Notes under the pieces: generated by a model
Seen by the model: the letters and a program-made list of their open reading frames with translations, nothing else
Databases searched by the model: none
Told to the model about the DNA's origin: nothing
Shown here: in pieces, positions 1 through 7,310 of the stretch
How positions within the stretch are numbered: the first letter of the stretch is position 1
Layout of the letters: each line of letters begins with the position of its first letter
Translations under genes and position numbers: made by a program
Source of the DNA: Clostridia bacterium
GTDB taxonomy: Bacteria; Bacillota; Clostridia; Oscillospirales; CAG-272
DNA: 32,040 nucleotides
Reading direction: 5' to 3'
NCBI GenBank assembly: GCA_017481265.1
Contig: JAFUPK010000083.1
Location: 1-32,040 of the forward strand

Positions 1-37
1 AAATAGTTTTAACTGAAACTACAGCGATTTCACGCGC

Positions 38-97
38 AAACAAACACTAAAAATCAAAAGTCCGATTTTTGTCTGCTGCGCAGACACGTGTTTGTTT
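38..97 (+). promoter_or_regulatory. Three-way-junction-like inverted repeat before ispA
   Basis: A perfect 10-bp outer stem pairs 38-47 with 88-97. It encloses two adjacent hairpins: 49-55 with 64-70 (7 bp, loop 56-63) and GTCTGC-TGC-GCAGAC at 71-85. A run of seven T follows at 102-108. Seen directly; the role is inferred. It could be the terminator of an upstream gene outside the window or a structured leader of the ispA operon. A further small hairpin (CAGCC-GTA-GGCTG, 113-125) sits just before the ispA ribosome binding site. Confidence 0.5.
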
Positions 98-138
98 CAT
101 TATTTTTTTGTGCAGCCGTAGGCTGAATGGAGATTAAT

Positions 139-1014
139 ATGTTTGTAAACATTCAAATAAAGCTCACAGAGGTTGCCGCCTCTGTTGAGACAATGTTAAA
201 GAAATACTTCGAAGGCACTACAGGCGAGCTTGCAGAGGCTATGCAGTATTCACTGCTCGGCGGAGGAAAGCGTATACGTGCTTTTCTTACGGTAAGCTTT
301 GCTGAAATGTTCGGTGGTACAGTCGAACAGGCCATGCCATTCGCCTGTGCTCTCGAAATGATCCACGCTTATTCGCTTATTCACGATGATCTTCCTGCAA
401 TGGATAATGACGATATGCGTCGCGGCAAGCCCTCGTGCCATAAACAATACGGCGAGGCTACCGCTCTTCTCGCAGGTGATTCGCTTCTTACAATGGCTTT
501 TGATGTATGCGCTTCGAATACATACGTTTCAGACAGATCTGTCAGACTTGCGGTAAAATCTCTTGCCATGCTTGCAGGGCATCTCGGTATGTGCGGCGGT
601 CAGGAGATAGATCTCGCTGAATCCGTAGCAAGTTATGAGGAGCTCAAGCATCTCCATGCACTCAAAACAGGGGCGCTTATAAAAGCCGCCTGCTTGCTTG
701 GACTTTATGCCGCTACCGACGATCCGGAAGCCAATACTGTCTCAGCAATATCCAAATATGCTGAAGCTTTGGGACTTGCATTCCAGATACACGATGATAT
801 TCTTGACGTTACAAGCGACAGCGAAACCCTCGGCAAGCCTGTAGGCAGTGATGCTAAAAATGATAAAAAGACAGCCCTCTCTTATATGTCTCTTGATGAA
901 GCAGTTGTAGAAGAGGATGCCGTAACAAGACGTGCTGTCGAAGCGATCTCTGAATTTCCCGATAGTGACGTACCCGCGCAGCTTGCTGTGTGGCTTATGT
1001 CAAGAAAAAACTAA
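139..1014 (+). CDS. ispA: Short-chain polyprenyl (farnesyl/geranyl) diphosphate synthase
   Basis: This enzyme condenses isopentenyl diphosphate with allylic diphosphates to make farnesyl (or geranyl) diphosphate in the cytosol, feeding undecaprenyl and other isoprenoids. The first Asp-rich motif is DDLPAMDNDD (residues 83-92), with the two-residue insertion typical of bacterial short-chain synthases. The second is DDILD (219-223), and GGGKRIR (41-47) binds diphosphate. Length is 291 aa, normal for the family. I start at 139 rather than the in-frame ATG at 127 because GGAG at 129-132 lies 6 nt before 139. It heads the tlyA-nadK-argR-recN run. In many Firmicutes xseB precedes it and dxs follows; here the next gene is tlyA one base after the stop. 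Confidence 0.93.
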   Translation: MFVNIQIKLTEVAASVETMLKKYFEGTTGELAEAMQYSLLGGGKRIRAFLTVSFAEMFGGTVEQAMPFACALEMIHAYSLIHDDLPAMDNDDMRRGKPSCHKQYGEATALLAGDSLLTMAFDVCASNTYVSDRSVRLAVKSLAMLAGHLGMCGGQEIDLAESVASYEELKHLHALKTGALIKAACLLGLYAATDDPEANTVSAISKYAEALGLAFQIHDDILDVTSDSETLGKPVGSDAKNDKKTALSYMSLDEAVVEEDAVTRRAVEAISEFPDSDVPAQLAVWLMSRKN

Positions 1015-1015
1015 A

Positions 1016-1804
1016 ATGAGACTTGACTATTATCTCAGCCAAAACAATTGCATCTCGAGATCAAAAGCAAAATCTCTTATCGATGAAGGCTGTGTTACTG
1101 TTGACGGCAAGATAGTCAAGAAGCCTTCATTTGAGATTGATGAGACAGCAGAGCACATTGTCTCTGTTGATGATTCGGCAAATCCCTATGTCAGCCGCGG
1201 AGGACTGAAGCTCAAAGGTGCACTTGATGCCTTCAAGGTCGATGTAAAAGATAAAGTATGCGCTGACATTGGAGCATCTACAGGAGGCTTCACCGATTGC
1301 CTTTTAAAGCACGGAGCTAAAAGAGTATACGCAGTAGATTCAGGCACAGATCAGCTCGTGAATACGCTCAAATGTGACCCCAGAGTTGTATCAATGGAAA
1401 AGTTTAATGCTCGGGATCTAAGATATGACACTTTCGGAGAGCTATGTTCAATTGCTGTTGCTGATCTTTCGTTCATTTCGCAGACTTATGTCCTTGAAGG
1501 GATAGCAGCTGTCTTAGAAAACGGCGGAGAATATATTGGACTTATAAAGCCTCAGTTCGAGTGCGGACGCGCAGCAATAGGGAAGGGTGGAATTGTAAAA
1601 AAAGCGACAGATCACCTTTATGCTATAGAACGTGTAACGGATTTTGCTGTCAGCGTTGGCTTTGAAGTAAAAAGTGTTATTATATCACCTATCAGAGGCG
1701 GCGACGGAAACAGAGAGTTTCTCATGTATGCTGTAAAAAACACCTCGGAACCAATGTGCCGTTTGTCAAAGAGTCAGCTTTCTGCGTTGACGCGAGAAAA
1801 ATAA
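1016..1804 (+). CDS. tlyA: TlyA-family rRNA 2'-O-methyltransferase (S4 + FtsJ-like)
   Basis: TlyA-type methyltransferases put 2'-O-methyl groups on ribosomal RNA using S-adenosylmethionine; some members are also described as haemolysins. The N-terminal 60 or so residues form an S4 RNA-binding domain (MRLDYYLSQ..SRSKAKSLI..G.V.VDG). The FtsJ-like Rossmann fold follows, with the SAM-binding loop DIGASTGGFTD at about 88-98, then DLSFIS and LIKPQFE catalytic-region motifs. Length is 262 aa, usual for TlyA. Start 1016 is chosen because the S4 domain begins there; a longer in-frame reading from 932 would overlap ispA by 83 bases and adds residues unlike the family. The start is 2 bases after the ispA stop codon, suggesting translational coupling; the ribosome binding site is weak. 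Confidence 0.92.
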   Translation: MRLDYYLSQNNCISRSKAKSLIDEGCVTVDGKIVKKPSFEIDETAEHIVSVDDSANPYVSRGGLKLKGALDAFKVDVKDKVCADIGASTGGFTDCLLKHGAKRVYAVDSGTDQLVNTLKCDPRVVSMEKFNARDLRYDTFGELCSIAVADLSFISQTYVLEGIAAVLENGGEYIGLIKPQFECGRAAIGKGGIVKKATDHLYAIERVTDFAVSVGFEVKSVIISPIRGGDGNREFLMYAVKNTSEPMCRLSKSQLSALTREK

Positions 1805-1825
1805 CATATCTGTACGGGAGAAGTC

Positions 1826-2698
1826 ATGAAAAGAACAGATAAAATCCTCCTGATCATTAACTTCGAAAAGAACATTTCTGCAGATTACATCTGCTCACTA
1901 TATGAAATGCTTTCCTCAGAAGAACGCCAGGTGTATATATTTAACGATAATAAGCCTGAGTTCTCATCACGTTGTCCGAACATTAAGCCTCGGCTCCTCA
2001 CGCAGGGCAGCGCACTTACCGATATTGACATAGCTGTCGTTCTCGGCGGAGACGGTTCTATTATCAGAGCGGCACGGCAGATATGCGCCTACAGTATTCC
2101 GATACTCGGTATCAACTTCGGTCATGTCGGCTACCTTGCAGAGCTTGAACAGGCAGACACTCATCTCATAGACAAAGTTTTGTCAGGAGCATATTCAGTT
2201 GAGGAGCGTATGATGCTTTCCACACGTATTAGGCGACGCGATGGAAGCACAGTATGTACACCGCCTGCTTTAAATGATATAGTGTTGTCCAATGGACCCG
2301 TCGCAAAGCTTTTAACTTTTGATATTTCATGTGACGGTACAGTAATTCAGCATTGCAGAGCAGACGGGCTCGTTATTGCAACTCCAACCGGCTCCACAGC
2401 ATATTCCATGTCTGCCGGAGGTCCCATACTTGCACCGACTCTCGATGCTTTCTGTCTTACTCCAATATGTCCTCATTCACTTAAAAATCGTCCGGTTATT
2501 TTACCGGGAGCTTCCGCAGTTTCGTTATCAAACATCGGAACAGTAAGTGAAAATTCCGTATATGTCACCGTTGATGGAAATAAAGCTGAGAAATTACTCG
2601 ACGGGGATGTCATTTCCATCGAGAGAGCCACCGCTAAAACAAAGATAATACGTCTCAGGAATAACAGCTTTCTTAATATACTCAACACAAAATTATAA
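1826..2698 (+). CDS. nadK: NAD kinase
   Basis: NAD kinase phosphorylates NAD to NADP with ATP or polyphosphate. The GGDGS motif is at residues 74-78 (catalytic Asp76). NFGHVGYLAEL at about 97-107 matches the GxxGFL region. ND at 150-151, and TPTGSTAYSMSAGGP at 186-200, are the NAD-binding signatures, followed by LTPICPHSL. Length is 290 aa, typical. GGGAG lies about 7 nt before the ATG. It sits 21 nt after tlyA and 21 nt before argR, the conserved Firmicutes order, so is very likely cotranscribed. The product supplies NADP used, for example, by the isocitrate dehydrogenase encoded later in the window. Confidence 0.95.
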   Translation: MKRTDKILLIINFEKNISADYICSLYEMLSSEERQVYIFNDNKPEFSSRCPNIKPRLLTQGSALTDIDIAVVLGGDGSIIRAARQICAYSIPILGINFGHVGYLAELEQADTHLIDKVLSGAYSVEERMMLSTRIRRRDGSTVCTPPALNDIVLSNGPVAKLLTFDISCDGTVIQHCRADGLVIATPTGSTAYSMSAGGPILAPTLDAFCLTPICPHSLKNRPVILPGASAVSLSNIGTVSENSVYVTVDGNKAEKLLDGDVISIERATAKTKIIRLRNNSFLNILNTKL

Positions 2699-2719
2699 TT
2701 TACCGATCGGAGATTAAAA

Positions 2720-3172
2720 ATGAAGATCAAACGCCACAATAAGATCCTCGAGATCGTCGAAAACTACAACATAGAGACTCAGGAAGAGCTTATAGACAAG
2801 CTTCGACTTGCAGGTTATGACGTAACTCAGGCTACAGTTTCAAGAGATATTCGAGAGCTGAAGCTTCTAAAGGTCATGTCCGAAAACGGTACCTATAAAT
2901 ACATAGTTCCCGGAGGAGGTCACAGTGACAGCAAACATATCTACAGTAAGGCCATCGACGGCTCCATCCGCAGTGTTGAATATTCTCTTAATAATATCGT
3001 TATAAAGACGTACCCCGGTATGGCTAACGCAGTTGCAGCAAGAATTGATTCTTTCCGTGAAAACGACATTATCGGAAGCGTCGCCGGCGATGACTGCATT
3101 ATTATGGTTACAAAGACTGTAGAAGCTGCCGAAGTCCTTACTAAAAAATTCAAAGAGATGACAGGTTCATAA
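2720..3172 (+). CDS. argR: Arginine repressor ArgR
   Basis: ArgR is a hexameric, arginine-dependent DNA-binding regulator of arginine synthesis and catabolism. The N-terminal winged helix carries the family signature TQATVSRDIRELKLLKV (36-52, recognition SRD at 41-43). The C-terminal oligomerisation and arginine-binding domain has NIVIKTYPGMANAVAARID and GSVAGDDCII with the paired Asp residues. Length is 150 aa, typical. The ATG follows CGGAGA with a 6-nt spacer; CCGATCGG overlaps this site and could form a small hairpin. No arginine gene lies nearby; its place between nadK and recN is the standard Firmicutes arrangement and not evidence of local targets. Confidence 0.95.
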   Translation: MKIKRHNKILEIVENYNIETQEELIDKLRLAGYDVTQATVSRDIRELKLLKVMSENGTYKYIVPGGGHSDSKHIYSKAIDGSIRSVEYSLNNIVIKTYPGMANAVAARIDSFRENDIIGSVAGDDCIIMVTKTVEAAEVLTKKFKEMTGS

Positions 3173-3214
3173 TGTTTATTATTTGATAGGCAATAATCGA
3201 AGGGAGGTCAAGTC

Positions 3215-4921
3215 ATGCTGAAAAATCTTTATATTTCAAACGCTGCCGTTGCGAAAAACATAGATGTGGACTTTGAAAACGGTTTTTCCGTGGTCACGGG
3301 CGAAACAGGCTCCGGAAAATCTGTAATGATAGATTGTCTCCAGATGATATCAGGTTCAAAAACCTCAAAGGATATTATCAGAAGCGGCGAGAATAAAGCT
3401 GTAGTATCGGCATTGTTTCAGTTAAGCAAAGACGATGAAGCTGTATTTGACATTCTTGGAATAGACCGGGATGAAAATGGAGAGCTTCTCCTTTCGAGAA
3501 CACTAACAGCTGACGGAAGAAGTACCGTAAAGGCAAACGGAAGGTCTGTTACATTAGCAGTTTTAAAAGAAGCCTCAAGGGCGCTTCTCGGTATCAATAC
3601 TCAAGACGAAAAGGTATTTCTTTCAGATAAGAACGAGTATACTGCGATCCTCGATAATTTTGCAGAGGATCATGATCTTCTTGCCGAGTATAAAAAATCG
3701 TACACTTCATTGATGCAAACTGAAGCAGAGCTTTCAAACCTTCGTGAGGATCTCAAGGAAAAGAGTATGATGGTGGATATTCTTTCCTATCAAATAAAGG
3801 AGATTGAAAACGCCAGACTTTCTGCAGATGATGAATACGAAAAGCTTGAAAAGCTTCGTTCTAAGATCAAATCAGCCGAAAAGATAACCAAAAGTAAAAA
3901 AATAGTTTACAAGGCTTTATTCCAGAATGACAAAGGATATTCCGCAGCGTATCTGTTGGAACGCGCTTCAGCGGCACTGTCTCAGATTTCCGACATGGTA
4001 GACGGTGCACCCGATATGATCCGCAGACTTGAGGAATACAGATATGATATCGTTGATATAGCCGAAACAGTGAATTCTGCTCTTGATCTTGGGTTTGAGG
4101 GAGATCCTACAGAAAAGCTCAACCAAGTTGAATCAAGGCTTAATCTTCTTGATAAGCTTAAAAAGAAGTACGGCTCTACTATTGCTGAAATCAAGGAATT
4201 CAAAAATGATGCCTCGGTCAAGCTCAAAAAATATACAGATTCCGATGATGCTGTAAGTGAGCTCGAAGATCGTATCAAAAGGCTGTACGCCGAAGCTAAA
4301 ATTGCAGCAGATAAACTAAGAGACTGCAGATCACGCGCGGCTAAAACCTTATCAGAAGACATTATATCGACTCTTCGGTATCTCGATATGCCAAAGGTCA
4401 AGTTTACTATTGAGGTCATACCCGACATAGACAATGGTAAGTTTAAATTCACATCAAAAGGTGCCGATGTTATTGATTTCAAGATATCGGTAAACCCGGG
4501 TGAAGCTCCCGTAAGTCTTGCCAAGGTCGCATCAGGTGGCGAAATGTCACGCGTTATGCTTGCTCTCAGGTCCTCAATAAATAAGAAAACAGCATCGGAT
4601 ACTGTAATATTTGATGAAATAGATGCCGGTGTTTCAGGCAGTACCTCAGAAAGGATCGGACTTCTTCTCAAAAAGCTGTCCAAATCGGTACAGGTCATAT
4701 GTGTAACGCACTCTCCGCAGATCGCATCGGTAGCCGACTATCACTACCTTATCAGCAAGACCGAGGTTTCAGGACGTGCCGAGAGTAAGATAAAGCTTCT
4801 TGAAGATGATGAACGAATCAACGAAATATCACGTATTATCGGCGGTATTGATGTTACTGACAAGCAAAGGGCGGCCGCCGGAGAAATGCTTTTGAAAGGC
4901 AAAACACAAAACCTGACATGA
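3215..4921 (+). CDS. recN: DNA repair protein RecN
   Basis: RecN is an SMC-like ATPase that acts early in double-strand-break repair. Walker A is GETGSGKS (29-36). A long coiled-coil-rich middle (about 150-370) follows, then the ABC signature SGGEMSRVMLAL from residue 440 and Walker B VIFDEIDAG at about 463-471, then VTHSPQIASVADYHYLISK. Length is 568 aa, normal. A strong ribosome binding site (AGGGAGGTCA) lies 3-5 nt before the ATG. The 42-nt gap after argR is the largest in the run. The stop overlaps the next start by 4 bases (ATGA). In Bacillus and many clostridia spoIVB and spo0A follow recN; here a HAD phosphatase does. Confidence 0.96.
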   Translation: MLKNLYISNAAVAKNIDVDFENGFSVVTGETGSGKSVMIDCLQMISGSKTSKDIIRSGENKAVVSALFQLSKDDEAVFDILGIDRDENGELLLSRTLTADGRSTVKANGRSVTLAVLKEASRALLGINTQDEKVFLSDKNEYTAILDNFAEDHDLLAEYKKSYTSLMQTEAELSNLREDLKEKSMMVDILSYQIKEIENARLSADDEYEKLEKLRSKIKSAEKITKSKKIVYKALFQNDKGYSAAYLLERASAALSQISDMVDGAPDMIRRLEEYRYDIVDIAETVNSALDLGFEGDPTEKLNQVESRLNLLDKLKKKYGSTIAEIKEFKNDASVKLKKYTDSDDAVSELEDRIKRLYAEAKIAADKLRDCRSRAAKTLSEDIISTLRYLDMPKVKFTIEVIPDIDNGKFKFTSKGADVIDFKISVNPGEAPVSLAKVASGGEMSRVMLALRSSINKKTASDTVIFDEIDAGVSGSTSERIGLLLKKLSKSVQVICVTHSPQIASVADYHYLISKTEVSGRAESKIKLLEDDERINEISRIIGGIDVTDKQRAAAGEMLLKGKTQNLT

Positions 4922-5610
4922 ATAAAAAGTATAAATATCTTCTCTTCGATGCAGATAATACTCTCTTTGATTTCAATGCAGCGGAAAGACGTGCTTTTCT
5001 TGCACTTTCAGCATTGGAGCCATTTGTGTTCACAGAGGAGCATTATCCGCTGTATCACGAAATAAATGATCTTATGTGGAAGAGACTCGAACGATGTGAG
5101 ATAACCAAAGAAGAGCTGAAGTCGCTCCGCTTCCGAGAGCTGTTCAAAGAGCTTGATCGCGAAGCTTCCAAAGAGCTTATTTCCAACATTGTGGAAGCTT
5201 ATCCACGTAATCTCGCATTAGGTTGCGATCTTATAGAAGGCGCTGCTGATTTGTTAAAGAATCTTTCTCAAAGCTATAAAATATATATTATAACAAATGG
5301 GTTATATGGCGTACAAACAGCACGACTCGAGTCATCCGAGATCAAACCATACATAACAAATATGTACGTATCCGAAAAGGTCGGATACGAAAAACCCAGC
5401 AAAAGCTACTTCGGTTATGTCCTTAGTGACATAGGCGATATGAATACGCAAAATTATCTCGTGATAGGCGACTCCCTCAGTTCTGATATCGATGGGGCGA
5501 TAAATGCAGATATTGACTGCGTTTATTTTGATCCAAGCAACGTTGGTACAGAAGGCAGAAGAGTAACCTACCGCGTTTCATCTCTTCGTGAGATCGAAGA
5601 TCTGATTTAA
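4918..5610 (+). CDS. HAD-family hydrolase, YjjG-type (pyrimidine 5'-nucleotidase-like)
   Basis: A haloacid dehalogenase superfamily phosphatase. All four motifs are present: I DADNTL (nucleophile D11, acid D13), II ITNG (T126), III K159 in YEKPSKSYF, and IV GDSLSSDIDGA (D185, D190). The helical cap between motifs I and II fits the YjjG/YfnB group, whose studied members dephosphorylate noncanonical pyrimidine nucleotides such as dUMP and thus clean the nucleotide pool. That substrate is inferred from similarity and could differ. Length is 230 aa, normal. The start overlaps the recN stop (ATGA), so translation is probably coupled, and there is no good independent ribosome binding site. Confidence 0.85.
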   Translation: MNKKYKYLLFDADNTLFDFNAAERRAFLALSALEPFVFTEEHYPLYHEINDLMWKRLERCEITKEELKSLRFRELFKELDREASKELISNIVEAYPRNLALGCDLIEGAADLLKNLSQSYKIYIITNGLYGVQTARLESSEIKPYITNMYVSEKVGYEKPSKSYFGYVLSDIGDMNTQNYLVIGDSLSSDIDGAINADIDCVYFDPSNVGTEGRRVTYRVSSLREIEDLI

Positions 5611-5636
5611 AGAAGAATTCCGAAAGGGTCTGTTAT

Positions 5637-6554
5637 ATGACAAACGGCATAAAAGAACTCAAACTGATTTTGGATTCAGCATCGGCTCATAAGATCAAGT
5701 ATTCGGAAAACGAGCCCCTTTCTGTTCACTCATCATTTAAGATCGGAGGAAACGCCGATCTGTTTGCTATACCGAATAATACTGACGAGCTTAAATTTCT
5801 TATCCGATGTGCTGCTGAAACCGATGTTCCTGTATTTATACTCGGTCACGGAAGCAATATATTATTTGATGACGGCGGCTATAAAGGACTTATAATTTCT
5901 ACTGAGGGAATGAACTCCGTTAAGGTCGAAGGTAATATTATGACCGCCGAATGCGGTGCACTCTTAACCAGATGCGCGGTTTTGGCGAAGGATGCCTCTC
6001 TTTCGGGAATGGAATGTCTGTACGGTATACCCGGAAGCGTTGGAGGTGCGGTATTCATGAACGCAGGTGCCTACGGCGGAGAAATGAAGGATATCGTTCG
6101 CTCAAGCACTTATCTTGATCTCGACACTCTTGAGATATGTACGATAGAGGCAGATGAGCATGACTTCGCTTACAGACACAGTGTCTTCACAGAGAAAAAT
6201 GCGGTCATATTATCAACAGTCATGGAACTTGTGCCTTCTGATATCTCACTGATAACCGAACGAATGAATGACTATAAAAAGCGCAGAATCGAAAAACAGC
6301 CTCTTGACTATCCGAGTGCAGGAAGTACATTCAAAAGATATCCCGGCAAATATACAGCACAGATGATAGACGAGGCAGGCCTCAAAGGATATACCATAGG
6401 AGGCGCTCAGGTTTCAGAAAAGCACGCAGGCTTTGTTATAAACAAAGGAAACGCAACCTCTAAGGATGTGCTTGAGCTCATCGACACAATAAAGAAAAAA
6501 ATCAAGTGTCTGCATGGCATTGATATTGAGACAGAAGTAATATATGTCAAATAA
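5637..6554 (+). CDS. murB: UDP-N-acetylenolpyruvoylglucosamine reductase
   Basis: MurB is the FAD- and NADPH-dependent enzyme that reduces UDP-GlcNAc-enolpyruvate to UDP-MurNAc in peptidoglycan precursor synthesis. FAD-domain motifs are ILGHGSNIL (68-76) and GIPGSVGGAVFMNAGAYGGE (130-149). The active-site region has FAYRHSVF (R180), the catalytic Ser in SAGSTFK (S230) and GGAQVSEKHAGFVIN (255-269). A C-terminal ETE (298-300) supplies the conserved Glu. Length is 305 aa, typical of the Gram-positive type. GAAAGGG lies 8 nt before the ATG. The end overlaps whiA by 11 bases. RapZ and YvcK genes, usually between murB and whiA, are absent. Confidence 0.95.
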   Translation: MTNGIKELKLILDSASAHKIKYSENEPLSVHSSFKIGGNADLFAIPNNTDELKFLIRCAAETDVPVFILGHGSNILFDDGGYKGLIISTEGMNSVKVEGNIMTAECGALLTRCAVLAKDASLSGMECLYGIPGSVGGAVFMNAGAYGGEMKDIVRSSTYLDLDTLEICTIEADEHDFAYRHSVFTEKNAVILSTVMELVPSDISLITERMNDYKKRRIEKQPLDYPSAGSTFKRYPGKYTAQMIDEAGLKGYTIGGAQVSEKHAGFVINKGNATSKDVLELIDTIKKKIKCLHGIDIETEVIYVK

Positions 6555-7293
6555 TTTCAAATCTTACTCTGCTTCACTGAAAAACACTTTAACAGAGGCT
6601 GAGATAAAGAAAAAATGCTGCAGACGTATCTTTTATGATACCTGCGATTATTTAAGTCAAAATATCAAGAGGGTCAACTCACTCAGAGAGATACTTGATC
6701 ATGTTAAGTGTGAAAAATGTATCAAAGAGTTTATTGCCGCTGCATTCATTCATTGCGGAAGCATTACAGACCCCGAAAAGAGAAATCATCTCGACTTTGT
6801 TTTCAGCGACAGTGCAGATCAAGAAGCAGTAGCTGATGCACTTATTGCCTCAGGCTTTGAACCAAAGCTTTCTACACGCCGCGGAAGACCGATCCTTTAT
6901 TTTAAAGATAACGACACGATCAGCGATCTTCTTGCTTACTTAGGCGCTACTAAAGCCGCTTTTGATGTCATGAATTCGAAAATAATGAAGGAGATTCGCA
7001 ATAACGCCAACCGACAGGTCAACTGCGATACAGCCAACATCGAAAAAGCTATAAGCGCATCACAGAAATATGTTGATGCAATAAGCTTCTTAAGTGAGCA
7101 CGGAGGGCTTGAAGCACTCCCCGGTGAGCTTTTTGAAGCTGCCGAGCTTAGAATAAAGAATCCTCAGTCATCACTCAGCGAGCTTGGATCAAAGTGCAGT
7201 CCTCCAATCACAAAATCGGGTATGAAGCATAGACTTGAAAAGCTTATTTCTGCTGCAGAGGATCTGAAATCAAGACTTAATCAAAATATTTAA
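6544..7293 (+). CDS. whiA: WhiA-family DNA-binding protein, N-terminally short
   Basis: WhiA is a conserved Gram-positive protein linked to sporulation in actinomycetes and to division and chromosome segregation in Bacillus. It joins a LAGLIDADG-like fold to a C-terminal helix-turn-helix. Visible signatures are AAFIHCGSITDPEKRNHLDF (66-85), the central EIRNNANRQVNCDTANIEKAI, and the C-terminal HTH region LRIKNPQSSLSELG..SPPITKSGMKHRLEKL. Length is 249 aa, against roughly 310-320 for most WhiA. The GS..DP motif falls near residue 72 rather than about 130, so most of the first LAGLIDADG repeat is reduced or missing. The start overlaps murB by 11 bases; an upstream extension would lie within murB in another frame. 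Confidence 0.85.
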   Translation: MSNNFKSYSASLKNTLTEAEIKKKCCRRIFYDTCDYLSQNIKRVNSLREILDHVKCEKCIKEFIAAAFIHCGSITDPEKRNHLDFVFSDSADQEAVADALIASGFEPKLSTRRGRPILYFKDNDTISDLLAYLGATKAAFDVMNSKIMKEIRNNANRQVNCDTANIEKAISASQKYVDAISFLSEHGGLEALPGELFEAAELRIKNPQSSLSELGSKCSPPITKSGMKHRLEKLISAAEDLKSRLNQNI

Positions 7294-7310
7294 AGAAAGG
7301 CGGAAGCACA

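Noticed and set aside
932..1015. Longer N-terminus for TlyA
   Set aside because: It overlaps ispA by 83 bases and the S4 domain starts at 1016.
2974..2987. ARG-box-like TTGAATATTC sequence
   Set aside because: It lies in the middle of the argR coding region with no second box nearby, so it is not convincing as an operator.
3982..4698. Open frame of 238 codons on the minus strand inside recN
   Set aside because: recN is complete with all ATPase motifs; the antisense product is low-complexity Ser/Leu-rich and matches nothing.
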